A stretch of 64,000 nucleotides of DNA from Bacteroides luti (lineage in GTDB: Bacteria > Bacteroidota > Bacteroidia > Bacteroidales > Bacteroidaceae). This document shows, piece by piece, positions 55,730 to 63,956 of the stretch (within the stretch, counting starts at the first letter, position 1; each line of letters begins with the position of its first letter). Below the pieces are notes generated by a model. The model was not told the origin of the DNA. It was given only the letters and a program-made list of their open reading frames with translations, and made no database searches. Location of the stretch: positions 360,882-424,881 of the forward strand of contig NZ_FQTV01000001.1 of the NCBI RefSeq assembly GCF_900128905.1, in the 5' to 3' direction. The translations under genes were made by a program, and so were the position numbers.

Positions 55730-57139
55730 CTATTCAAAGTAACTAGAACCATCAAAACAATGCGTACATAACCTTTCTTTTGGAAGTCCAATTGCTTTCA
55801 CCAAATCGTCCAGTGTTTGGAAAGTAAGTGTTGTTAGTCCAAGTTCCTCTCTTATTACATCGACCATAGCTTTGTATTTTTCGCTATTACTATCCGAATA
55901 TTCTTTAAAAGCAACACCCTCCTTACCTTCTAGTTTCTTTATTGCTTTATGAGTAGCCAATTCAAGACTTGAGCGTGAACGACTAAAATTAAGGAACTCG
56001 CAAGGATAAGTTAATGGAGGACAAGCAATTCTCATATTAACCTCTTTAATTCCAGCTTCATGCAAATCGTGTACATTATCTTTTAATTGCGTACCACGCA
56101 CAATAGAGTCGTCAAGGAAAATACCGCTTTTTCCATAAATAATTGATTTATTTGGAATCAGTTTCATCTTTGCCACTAATTCACGCATATTCTGGCTTTG
56201 AGGCATAAAGCTACGAGGCCATGTAGGTGTATATTTTGAGTACGGACGTTTGAGAGGGATTCCTGTTTTGTGGCTATATCCCATTGCATGTCCAATACCA
56301 GAATCGGGAATACCTGCTACAAAATCTGCTTTAACATCATCATTCTCTGCAAGTGCAGCGCCACAACGGTATCTGCATTCATCTACATTTATTCCTTCGT
56401 AAAATGAAGGTGGGTATCCATAATAAACCCAAAGGAAGGCGCAAACCTGCATTTTTTCATTTGGCTTGCGTAGTTGCTCATATCCATCAGCAGTAATACG
56501 AACAACCTCGCCAGGTCCCATAAATTTATCAATTTCATATCCAAGATTTGAGAAAGAACAAGTTTCGAATGCAGCTGCATAAGCATCTTCTTTTTTCCCG
56601 AGAATAATTGGTGTACGGCCCAGTTTATCTCGAGCTGCCAGAATACCTTCTTCCGTTAGAACTAACATTGAGCAAGATCCTTTCACTCGTTTATAAACAT
56701 TCTCGATTCCCGATAGAAAATTATCCCCTTCTGCAATGAGCATAGCCACTAATTCAGTAGGATTTACTGTACCCTGACTAGTCTCGGAAAAGGTATGATG
56801 TTTATCCAGAAAATATTTTTCCAGTTCATCGTAATTTACTATTTTACATACTGTAACCACAGCAAATCGTCCCAAATGTGAATTTACCACAATAGGTTGC
56901 GCCTCGGTATCGCTAATTACACCAATTCCACTGTTGCCGGAAAAGTTCTTAATATCATTTTCAAATTTATTTCTGAAATATCCGTCTTCAAGACTATGGA
57001 TCGCTCTTTGAATACCTTTTTCCTTAGACAAAAAAGCTAAACCAGCCCTTTTCGTCCCTAAATGAGAATGATAATCTGTGCCATAAAATACGTCGGCTAC
57101 ACAATCAACTTTTGAAATACTGCCAAAAAAACCACTCAT
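55730..57139 (-). CDS. PurF-type amidophosphoribosyltransferase paralogue without the catalytic Cys
   Basis: A 469-aa protein with a glutamine-amidotransferase-like N-terminal domain and a type I phosphoribosyltransferase domain. The PRPP loop is GIFLDDSIVRGTQ near residue 343. Four cysteines resembling the Fe-S ligands of Bacillus PurF are present (VCAFLW, YPCEF, CTHC). PurF needs Cys as the mature N-terminal residue for glutamine hydrolysis; here the sequence starts MSGFFGS with no Cys near the start. It may use ammonia or have another role. It is probably a second copy beside a normal PurF elsewhere. Confidence 0.85.
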   Translation of the reverse strand: MSGFFGSISKVDCVADVFYGTDYHSHLGTKRAGLAFLSKEKGIQRAIHSLEDGYFRNKFENDIKNFSGNSGIGVISDTEAQPIVVNSHLGRFAVVTVCKIVNYDELEKYFLDKHHTFSETSQGTVNPTELVAMLIAEGDNFLSGIENVYKRVKGSCSMLVLTEEGILAARDKLGRTPIILGKKEDAYAAAFETCSFSNLGYEIDKFMGPGEVVRITADGYEQLRKPNEKMQVCAFLWVYYGYPPSFYEGINVDECRYRCGAALAENDDVKADFVAGIPDSGIGHAMGYSHKTGIPLKRPYSKYTPTWPRSFMPQSQNMRELVAKMKLIPNKSIIYGKSGIFLDDSIVRGTQLKDNVHDLHEAGIKEVNMRIACPPLTYPCEFLNFSRSRSSLELATHKAIKKLEGKEGVAFKEYSDSNSEKYKAMVDVIREELGLTTLTFQTLDDLVKAIGLPKERLCTHCFDGSSYFE

Positions 57140-57171
57140 ATAATTCCGTTTTTATACATAAATTTAAGTCA

Positions 57172-57202
57172 CGAAAATACTTGAATTAGACTTATGATGC
57201 AA
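57172..57202 (-). promoter_or_regulatory. Promoter of the PurF-like gene
   Basis: On the minus strand TTG (57200-57202) and TATTTTCG (57172-57179, one mismatch to TAnnTTTG) are 20 bp apart, 33 nt before the ATG. Confidence 0.6.
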
Positions 57203-57327
57203 GGGAATAGGATGTTATTTCATAATTAAATTAAAAACAAATTAAAAGAATTCAAAAAAAACGAGAGTCTATACTAAAACACAAAAGCTACTTTTTAATA
57301 TTATGCGAATTTGCAAGTAAAAATTAG

Positions 57328-57357
57328 TTGTCCATTCAACATCTTTTTGTAAATTGC
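57328..57357 (+). promoter_or_regulatory. Promoter of the DUF418 gene
   Basis: TTG (57328-57330) and TAAATTGC (57350-57357) with a 19-bp spacer. The -7 overlaps the TTG at 57354, ruling that codon out as a start. Confidence 0.5.
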
Positions 57358-57395
57358 GCACTATTAATTTACAATTTAAAAACACACAAACACTT

Positions 57396-58571
57396 ATGAC
57401 ATCCCTTAAATCTCCACGAATTCAAAGCGTTGATGCTTTACGCGGTTTTGCTATTGTAGCAATATTATTGTTACACAATCTTGAGCATTTTGATTATTAC
57501 TTTTTACCCACAGGTTTACCGGCATGGTTAGTGAGTCTCGATAAAACTATTTGGGATACAATGTTCTTTCTTTTTGCGGGAAAAGCTTACGGAATATTTG
57601 CCTTACTGTTTGGTCTTACTTTTTATATCCAACAACATAATCAGGAATTAAAAGGAAAAGATTTTCGTGCACGTTTTGCATGGCGACTAGTATTACTATA
57701 CGGATTCGGTATGATTAATTCAAGCTTCTATCAAGGCGATATATTGACAATATATGCCATTTTAGGTTTCACTCTTATTCCGGTAGCAAAGTTAAATACC
57801 AAAACAGTTCTTTTTATTGCAGTTATACTTATTCTCCAACCATATGAATGGATAAAAGTATTATCAGCTATTATACATCCACAACAAGCAATTCCAAATC
57901 CGGCATCCTGGGAATATTTTGGTAAAATGGGTGAATATATTCCAAAAAATTCGTTTATAGATACCATTTACGGGAACTTAACGAATGGCAAAACAGCTGT
58001 TTATTTGTGGACCTGGGAAGCTGGACGCGTATTTCAGACTCCGGCATTGTTTATGTTTGGTATGTTATTGGGAAGAACACAGAAATTCGTTAAATCTCCC
58101 GAGAACAATAAATTCTGGACAAAGGCATTAATATATTCATTAATACTATTTATACCTTTATATTTCGTGAGTAAAAGTGTAACAAGCCAATCAATTACTA
58201 ATACAGCAGTATTTAGATCTTTGGAGTTAATTACAAAATCATGGACCAACTTTGCCTTCCTTGTTTTCCTTGTTTCAGGATTTGTATTACTGTACGAAAA
58301 TACTAATTTAAGAAATGCGCTTGATAAATTTTCAGTTTTAGGTCGTATGAGTATGAGTAATTACGTTATGCAATCTATTTTAGGTTCGTGCATTTATTAT
58401 GGATTTGGATTAGGTTTATACCAATATACAGGAGCTACTTATTCTCTTTTAATTGGCTTAATGCTTATGATTATTCAATGGACATTCTGTAAATACTGGC
58501 AAAAAGATCATCGGTATGGAGTGTTGGAAGGAGTTTGGCATAAACTGACTTGGATAGGCACAAGTCGATAA
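57396..58571 (+). CDS. DUF418 family membrane protein
   Basis: About 392 aa from the ATG at 57396. The opening RIQSVDALRGFAIVAILLLHN is the YeiB/DUF418 and acyltransferase-3-like signature; about ten hydrophobic helices follow, and the C terminus contains LGRMSMSNYVMQSILGSCIYYGFG, LLIGLMLMIIQWTFCKYW and YGVLEGVWHKLTW, all typical of DUF418. Family members may acylate or transport envelope components, but no activity is established. Confidence 0.9.
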   Translation: MTSLKSPRIQSVDALRGFAIVAILLLHNLEHFDYYFLPTGLPAWLVSLDKTIWDTMFFLFAGKAYGIFALLFGLTFYIQQHNQELKGKDFRARFAWRLVLLYGFGMINSSFYQGDILTIYAILGFTLIPVAKLNTKTVLFIAVILILQPYEWIKVLSAIIHPQQAIPNPASWEYFGKMGEYIPKNSFIDTIYGNLTNGKTAVYLWTWEAGRVFQTPALFMFGMLLGRTQKFVKSPENNKFWTKALIYSLILFIPLYFVSKSVTSQSITNTAVFRSLELITKSWTNFAFLVFLVSGFVLLYENTNLRNALDKFSVLGRMSMSNYVMQSILGSCIYYGFGLGLYQYTGATYSLLIGLMLMIIQWTFCKYWQKDHRYGVLEGVWHKLTWIGTSR

Positions 58572-58592
58572 TAGAAATTTCAATATATTAAT

Positions 58593-58621
58593 AAAGCCGA
58601 CTCTTTGTTAGGGTCGGCTTT
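58593..58621. terminator. Bidirectional terminator
   Basis: AAAGCCGAC pairs with GTCGGCTTT around an 11-nt loop, followed by GCTTTTT, between DUF418 and the convergent small gene. Confidence 0.85.
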
Positions 58622-58659
58622 GCTTTTTCATAAACACTCATCAAAGAATTAGTTTCACT

Positions 58660-58989
58660 TTATGAAAGAATAACTTCATCGGAAAACATATCATATTTTG
58701 CAAGCAATCGCTCTTTATTATATAGATGAACATATTTTTGCCCTATGATAGTAGCATTTTTACAAGGCTCATCAAACTCATTCATGCGTTCATCGCACTC
58801 TTTTTTATAAGCATCTATAGCTTTTGAAATTAAAGACTCCAATTCATCAACATTTTTATCAATTTCTTCTTTAGCTTTCTTTGAAAGTCTTTTAGCTTCT
58901 TCAATAGTGATTTCATGTTTCTCTAGTTTCTTCATTATTCTTTTAATGATTTCAGCTACTTCTTCTTTTGATTTGCTCGAATCTTTCAT
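58660..58989 (-). CDS. Hypothetical charged coiled-coil protein
   Basis: A 109-aa hydrophilic protein. Residues 1-80 are rich in Lys and Glu with heptad-like spacing (EVAEIIKRIMKKLEKHEITIEEAKRL in part), predicting a coiled coil, and the C terminus is less charged (ATIIGQKYVHLYNKERLLAKYD). No signal peptide. No family recognised. It lies upstream of and divergent from the RloAB-like cassette, but no functional link is visible. Confidence 0.6.
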   Translation of the reverse strand: MKDSSKSKEEVAEIIKRIMKKLEKHEITIEEAKRLSKKAKEEIDKNVDELESLISKAIDAYKKECDERMNEFDEPCKNATIIGQKYVHLYNKERLLAKYDMFSDEVILS

Positions 58990-59175
58990 AATCTCATTTT
59001 TTAAATAAATGGTTCAATAATTTCATTAAACGTTCATCCATCTCATATATTAAAAAACAAACCAGAAAGAGCAATTGTTTGAATTTTGGCTGCTTCGGCC
59101 TGAAGGTTATTATATATATAATCTTATTTTCCTTTATTTAACACAGACTGAATATGTGTTGGAAAAACAGCTAAA

Positions 59176-59259
59176 ATTCATTGGTCAATAATTTCAATCT
59201 ATTCGCCAATGATTTTAATTTATTCATGAATAAAATAAAACTATTGACCAATAAAAAAT
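59176..59259. repeat. 21-bp-period palindromic repeat, locus B, four units
   Basis: Units start at 59176, 59197, 59218 and 59239, exactly 21 bp apart. Cores are ATTGGTCAAT, ATTCGCCAAT, ATTCATGAAT and ATTGACCAAT, all of the form ATTSRYSAAT, and each unit ends in an A/T-rich stretch. The same family is at 36291-36343. Apart from this array and the -7 box of the next gene, the 337-bp gap holds only AT-rich DNA. Confidence 0.8.
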
Positions 59260-59298
59260 AAATGGTAGTTTATAAACCTGAATGTATACTACAATTAT

Positions 59299-59306
59299 TA
59301 TATTTG
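59299..59306 (+). promoter_or_regulatory. Candidate -7 box of the AAA-RloB operon
   Basis: TATATTTG, a full match, 20 nt before the ATG at 59327 and inside the longer reading frame, which argues for the shorter start. Confidence 0.55.
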
Positions 59307-59326
59307 TAGAACTAATACCTAAAATT

Positions 59327-60541
59327 ATGTTAGTACAATTTCATTTTGAAAACTTCAAATGCTTTAAAGATGAGACTAAATTGAGTTTGGTAGCATCCAA
59401 TCATATCAAGGATAATGTAGATAATGTTATCAAGACAGATAATATTAATCTTCTTAAATCTGTTGTAATTTACGGTCCAAATGCCAGTGGAAAAACAAAG
59501 CTGCTAAATGCTTTCCAGTTTATGCGCTTAATGGTTGAAAGATCTACCAATAATGCTGTAGACAGAGGGTTTAGCATAGATAACTTCAGACTAAGTACAG
59601 AATCTAAAGAAAGCCCAAGCTTCTTCGAAGTTGTATTTATTCTAGATGAAATACAATATCGGTACGGATTCGAACTGACCAAAAAAAATATTTTGTCAGA
59701 ATGGCTGTACAAAAAAGAAAAGAAAGAAAAAGAACTATTCTATCGTGAAGGGAAAGTCATTGAATATGATTCTTCTGAGCTGAAACGAGTTAAAAGTCTG
59801 GTAGAAGAAGACATGATACGTGAAGACAGCCTTCTGCTAACCGTATTGGCTCAGTTTAACGATCAGCTTTCTCAGAAAATAGTGAAATGGTTTCATCATG
59901 TAAATTTGCTCTCTGCCGATGGCAGCAATGTGCAAAGCTATACGCTTGACAAATTATCTACCCCGATGAAGCAAAAGATTGTTCGTCTGATGAAAGATGC
60001 CGATTTTAGCATTAATGATTTTGTGCGCCATCCTATAAACAGAGATGAAATTCAGACACTTCATACCGTATACGACGAGAATAAATTAAGGGTGGACGAA
60101 ACGCCTTTCATGCTCGAAGATGAATCGAACGGTACTATTCATTTTCTTTCATTAACTGCCCCTATTCTCGATACACTAGACAGAGGCAAAATATTAATGA
60201 TTGACGAACTTGATTCCGGTTTGCATCACGATCTTATCGTTGCTCTTCTTAAGTTATTTCATTCAGAAGAAACAAATCCACATAATGCACAATTGATATT
60301 CAATACGCAAAATACTAATTTATTATCGAGTGATCTTTTCAGAAAAGACCAGATTTATTTCGTTTCAAAGAACAGATACGGAGAAGCATCTCTAACGTCT
60401 GCTGCCGATTTTATGTTGAGACCAGGAGCAAATCTGCAGAAAAAATATTTGGAAGGAAGATTTGGAGCGGTTCCTTATCTGAAAAACATGAATAAATCAT
60501 TCACCTCTAAAAAAGAAGAAGATAATGAAAATAGAGATTAG
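59327..60541 (+). CDS. AAA family ATPase (RloA/AbiLi-like, COG1106)
   Basis: About 404 aa from the ATG at 59327. The opening VQFHFENFKCFKDETKLSL is the ABC/SMC-like ATPase start; Walker A is YGPNASGKTKLL near residue 45, and Walker B LMIDELDSGLHHDLI near residue 285. COG1106 ATPases partner with RloB proteins in restriction-associated (rlo) and AbiL abortive-infection loci. It overlaps the RloB gene by 17 nt. A phage-defence ATPase sensor or motor is the likely role, by context only. Confidence 0.87.
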   Translation: MLVQFHFENFKCFKDETKLSLVASNHIKDNVDNVIKTDNINLLKSVVIYGPNASGKTKLLNAFQFMRLMVERSTNNAVDRGFSIDNFRLSTESKESPSFFEVVFILDEIQYRYGFELTKKNILSEWLYKKEKKEKELFYREGKVIEYDSSELKRVKSLVEEDMIREDSLLLTVLAQFNDQLSQKIVKWFHHVNLLSADGSNVQSYTLDKLSTPMKQKIVRLMKDADFSINDFVRHPINRDEIQTLHTVYDENKLRVDETPFMLEDESNGTIHFLSLTAPILDTLDRGKILMIDELDSGLHHDLIVALLKLFHSEETNPHNAQLIFNTQNTNLLSSDLFRKDQIYFVSKNRYGEASLTSAADFMLRPGANLQKKYLEGRFGAVPYLKNMNKSFTSKKEEDNENRD

Positions 60542-61250
60542 AGATGGAATAAAACACATTTCTCTTGACAATGATCAGCACGAACCGCAAACATCGCTTA
60601 GACGGAGAAGAGGTGAAACACCCGATTTAATAAGAAAAGCTCCCACCCGATCTACATTAAAGAAGTTTCTTATAGTATGTGAGGGTAAAAATACTGAGAC
60701 GTCTTATTTTAATCAATTCAGAAGGCCTAATGTAGCTATTGAAACTGTGGGTCTTGGTTACAATACAGTCTCTTTGGTCCATAAGGCCATTGAGATTTAC
60801 TCTTCAAAATCTGATGGAGATAAGCCGGATGAAGTGTGGTGCGTGTTTGATAAAGACGATTTCACAAACAAAATGTTTAGTCAGGCCATCTCAATGGCAA
60901 ACGAACATAATTTTTTCTGCGCTTATTCAAATCAAGCCTTTGAATATTGGCTTATATTGCATTTTGTAGATCATCACGGTGGGCTGCTACACAGAAATGA
61001 ATACAATGAAATAATCAACAAACATATCAAGATATTTGGTGCAAGTTACGCCGGCAAAGGTAGTAAAATTGTTACTGAACATTTATTTGAAATATTACAA
61101 TCCAAAGATCCTGCAACAAAAAGGTCTCGACAGGATCTTGCTATTGAACGGGCAAAAAGAATCTATAGTCAAAAATCTAATTTATTGCCGGCAAATGCAG
61201 AATCTGTAACAGCTGTTTTCAAGTTAGTGGAAGAAATTGTATCCAATTAA
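60525..61250 (+). CDS. RloB family protein (AbiLii-like, Toprim-like)
   Basis: A 241-aa protein of the RloB family (PF13707). Motifs are LIVCEGKNTETSYF (E53) and VFDKDDF (D109, D111), which match the Glu and Asp-x-Asp of Toprim nucleases, then AYSNQAFEYWLILHF (E140) and SVTAVFKLVEEI near the end. The Arg-rich stretch SLRRRRGE at residues 24-31 is typical. With the COG1106 ATPase it forms an AbiL/RloAB-like two-gene unit; RloB is the presumed nucleic-acid-cleaving effector. Confidence 0.87.
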   Translation: MKIEIRDGIKHISLDNDQHEPQTSLRRRRGETPDLIRKAPTRSTLKKFLIVCEGKNTETSYFNQFRRPNVAIETVGLGYNTVSLVHKAIEIYSSKSDGDKPDEVWCVFDKDDFTNKMFSQAISMANEHNFFCAYSNQAFEYWLILHFVDHHGGLLHRNEYNEIINKHIKIFGASYAGKGSKIVTEHLFEILQSKDPATKRSRQDLAIERAKRIYSQKSNLLPANAESVTAVFKLVEEIVSN

Positions 61251-61297
61251 AGGTTTGTCGGTCTGAAAATAAATTCGTTTATGCATATTTAAATGCC

Positions 61298-61345
61298 AAG
61301 CTCCCTTCGCTTAGTAATCGGGGTATTACTAAACAAAGGGAGCTT
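61298..61345. terminator. Bidirectional terminator after the RloB gene
   Basis: AAGCTCCCTT pairs with AAGGGAGCTT and, inside, TTAGTAAT with ATTACTAA around a 6-nt loop. It separates the convergent RloB and LVIVD genes. Confidence 0.85.
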
Positions 61346-61386
61346 ATTAGAATCATATATGCAAATCCTATCTATTCAGAACATTA

Positions 61387-62676
61387 TCAGTCGGCATAGA
61401 ATGGTGTTACAGGAATTTTACTAATCTGCTTGATATCATTTATATTTGAATAATCATATAAATAAAAGCCGCCTTCTCCTATCATAAATAAGTATCCGTT
61501 AACAGGAATCACATCATAAGTCTTGATTCCTGGGAAAGCAGCAATCAAATTATCAGTAATCTTTGTCTTATCAGCAGCATTATATATTTTAAGTCCTGCC
61601 TCTCCATCGCAAACAAACAAAGTATTTCCTTCAATACCCACTCCATAAGGTTTGGTCATATTAAATGAACCCACCAATTGATTGGTTTTATAATCGGACG
61701 AAAGCTTAACGACATCCAAACGGTTTATATCTCCATGACAAGTTTGTCCTCCGCGAAGAGTGATGTATGCGTATCCGTTCTGAATAACAACAGGATCGCA
61801 GCTTGTTGCATGAGAGAACATACTGACATAAGCCGGAACTGTTGGAACATTAAGACTATAAACTAACATTCCATTTGTAGTCCCAAAAAAGAGATGATCA
61901 TCATAAATAAACATCGTTTCTATACTCCATCCCACTGTTTGCTTTCCAATATTTACCGGAGAACCAGGAGTTCCCACATCAAACATTGTTAGTTGACTGT
62001 TATCAACGACATACAAATATTTATCATACAATCCGAAGCGTGCCATAGAACCTCCTTTTCCAAAGCCACTCCCCGAAATACCACCTGCAGCAGCATTCAG
62101 TTCAGCATAACTATTTGAAGTATAATATTTATCCCACATTGGATAAATAGGAGTCTCATTATATTCAAGTTCACGCTTTTCTGTTACCAATTCCCAGCCT
62201 ATAACAACTCCTTTCTCTTTATCCACTTCTTTTACCCGATATTTGTCATTTATCTGAGGAACTGTATAAGCTAAAGCATTCTTTACTCTGTTTACTTCTT
62301 TAATTTTGCTAATATCCGAAACATCAATCGCAACCAGATCAACATAACTATCAGCGAACAAAATATTATTCTTTATTGCTAAGTCAATACATCCAGGGAC
62401 TTCTATAAAACCTATATTCTTTGGATTTGCAGGAGTAGTAAGATCCAAAATATGTATACCTCTAAGCTTTTCTACAACAAATAAATAATTGTCTTTAAAA
62501 TATATTTTTCCTGGATTTGCCAAAGTTTGAGGTGAAGTTGATTTTACTGCACTTCTTAAAGTCTCATAACTCATATATATGGGAGAGTTTACAGTTGAAG
62601 TCTCAGTATATTTATCCATGCATGCAGTTAAAGAGAGCATAGACAATAAAAGTAATATATAGTATTTGGTTTTCAT
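61387..62676 (-). CDS. LVIVD repeat lipoprotein, beta-propeller-like
   Basis: A 429-aa surface or periplasmic lipoprotein; the lipobox is LTAC (Cys at residue 19). The body has repeated LVIVD-type blades: GIHILDLTTPANPKNIGFIE near residue 75, LTMFDVGTPGSPVNIGKQ and LLVYSLNVPTVPAYVSMF style segments, predicting a propeller. Function unknown; such proteins are common in Bacteroidetes. It lies 10 nt after an upstream OMP-like gene, so they form one operon. Confidence 0.85.
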   Translation of the reverse strand: MKTKYYILLLLSMLSLTACMDKYTETSTVNSPIYMSYETLRSAVKSTSPQTLANPGKIYFKDNYLFVVEKLRGIHILDLTTPANPKNIGFIEVPGCIDLAIKNNILFADSYVDLVAIDVSDISKIKEVNRVKNALAYTVPQINDKYRVKEVDKEKGVVIGWELVTEKRELEYNETPIYPMWDKYYTSNSYAELNAAAGGISGSGFGKGGSMARFGLYDKYLYVVDNSQLTMFDVGTPGSPVNIGKQTVGWSIETMFIYDDHLFFGTTNGMLVYSLNVPTVPAYVSMFSHATSCDPVVIQNGYAYITLRGGQTCHGDINRLDVVKLSSDYKTNQLVGSFNMTKPYGVGIEGNTLFVCDGEAGLKIYNAADKTKITDNLIAAFPGIKTYDVIPVNGYLFMIGEGGFYLYDYSNINDIKQISKIPVTPFYAD

Positions 62677-62686
62677 ATCATTAGAT

Positions 62687-63511
62687 TTAATAAATAGTGA
62701 TACCTAGTTTTATTAACAGACGGTTGTAATCAATATCAAGCTTATAATCATCAGAAGATGTATAATGCTGCCTGTGATACTGATATCCGACAGACATATT
62801 CAATCCGAACTGAGAATTCAGATGAACAAGTAATCCCATCGACGGACTAAATAAAAATCCACCTTTAGGATCGAGTTTCTTATTTGCCGACCAATAATAT
62901 GTATTATAACTGATTACACTACTAGGAACAATATCATTATATGCTAATTGAGAATCATCAATCGGAATTTCATATCCCCCCTGAAGCATTATATAAGGAG
63001 AATACTTTTCGTTTCTGAATTTATAAATAACATTAGCAGTTACAGGCATATACGTTTCATTCAGAAAATCAATTCCAAGACCTAAGCCAGCAGCAACATT
63101 TTTATTAATGTTATAATCAAAAGAAGTACGAAAAACAAGAGGAGCATCTTTCTTATTATCAGAGTTTCCAATAAGTAACCCCATTTCTGTTAAATTAAAA
63201 AATTTCTTAGCCGAAGGAACAAAATTTGATAAGCCTTTTTCCATTTTATCTTCATTCGTCACTTTTTTCGATTTAGAAATCATTTCAATTTCTGATACAT
63301 CTATTACCTTTGAAACATTTCCAGACACGACTCTTATTTTATCAAGATTGACAGAATAAATATATTGACCTTTAATTATCTCACCATTTTTAAGGTATAC
63401 ATACCCTTTCTCAAATTGGGGATAATTTACAACTGGTGCTTCCGTTTGAGCATAGGTAGATAAGAGGCCTATCCATACAAACAAGCTGAATATCAATGTT
63501 CGTTTTATCAT
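62687..63511 (-). CDS. Probable outer-membrane beta-barrel protein
   Basis: A 274-aa exported protein with signal peptide MIKRTLIFSLFVWIGLLSTYAQ. An N-terminal soluble part (GYVYLKNGEIIKGQYIYSV, DVSEIEMISKSKK) precedes strands such as SPYIMLQGGYEIPI and SQFGLNMSVGYQYHRQHY, and the protein ends LLIKLGITIY with a terminal aromatic residue as barrels do. First gene of a pair with the LVIVD lipoprotein. Function unknown. Confidence 0.72.
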   Translation of the reverse strand: MIKRTLIFSLFVWIGLLSTYAQTEAPVVNYPQFEKGYVYLKNGEIIKGQYIYSVNLDKIRVVSGNVSKVIDVSEIEMISKSKKVTNEDKMEKGLSNFVPSAKKFFNLTEMGLLIGNSDNKKDAPLVFRTSFDYNINKNVAAGLGLGIDFLNETYMPVTANVIYKFRNEKYSPYIMLQGGYEIPIDDSQLAYNDIVPSSVISYNTYYWSANKKLDPKGGFLFSPSMGLLVHLNSQFGLNMSVGYQYHRQHYTSSDDYKLDIDYNRLLIKLGITIY

Positions 63512-63868
63512 ATAGCATGTATTTAAAGTTATATATCTTTTTATACTAAAATGAAACTAATTGGATAATACTGCATATAAAAGAAATTAATTTTGGTTTT
63601 CACATGAAATTAAGATCAATTGGTTTACTTATAATGTAATATTAAATTCCAGTATCAAATATATAAACGAATACAGCAAAGGAATCAGAAAATATGAGTA
63701 ATAGAGTTTATAAGACTCACTAAAAACAAAAAAAACCATTCAAAGTTATTCCAGCTTAACTGAAGAAGCTAGGTTATATAGCATTTCTAAGAAATGCATA
63801 AGCTAATACACTTTATTTATGATAATAAGAAAAGCTCACTTTATTCCGGGAGAGGAGAATTACCTTGA

Positions 63869-63952
63869 CAAAGATAAATATAAAAGTAGATGCAATAGAT
63901 ATTACGGCTCAGTATAAAAAGTTGTGGGATAAGTGTTAATTCTTTATCTTTG
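63869..63952. promoter_or_regulatory. Inverted TATCTTTG boxes and promoter of the edge gene
   Basis: TTG (63922-63924) and TATCTTTG (63945-63952) with a 20-bp spacer form a good rightward promoter. A 10-bp inverted copy, CAAAGATAAA (63869-63878) with TTTATCTTTG (63943-63952), places a second, leftward TATCTTTG box. The 445-bp region from 63512 otherwise holds no gene I can support; a leftward -7 box (TATATTTG) lies at 63656-63663. Confidence 0.55.
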
Positions 63953-63956
63953 AACA

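Noticed and set aside
57354..57395. TTG start for the DUF418 protein
   Set aside because: The codon lies inside the candidate -7 box; the ATG at 57396 gives the normal N terminus.
59176..59259. CRISPR or iteron replication origin
   Set aside because: The period is 21 bp without unique spacers, units are degenerate, and no replication initiator gene is nearby.
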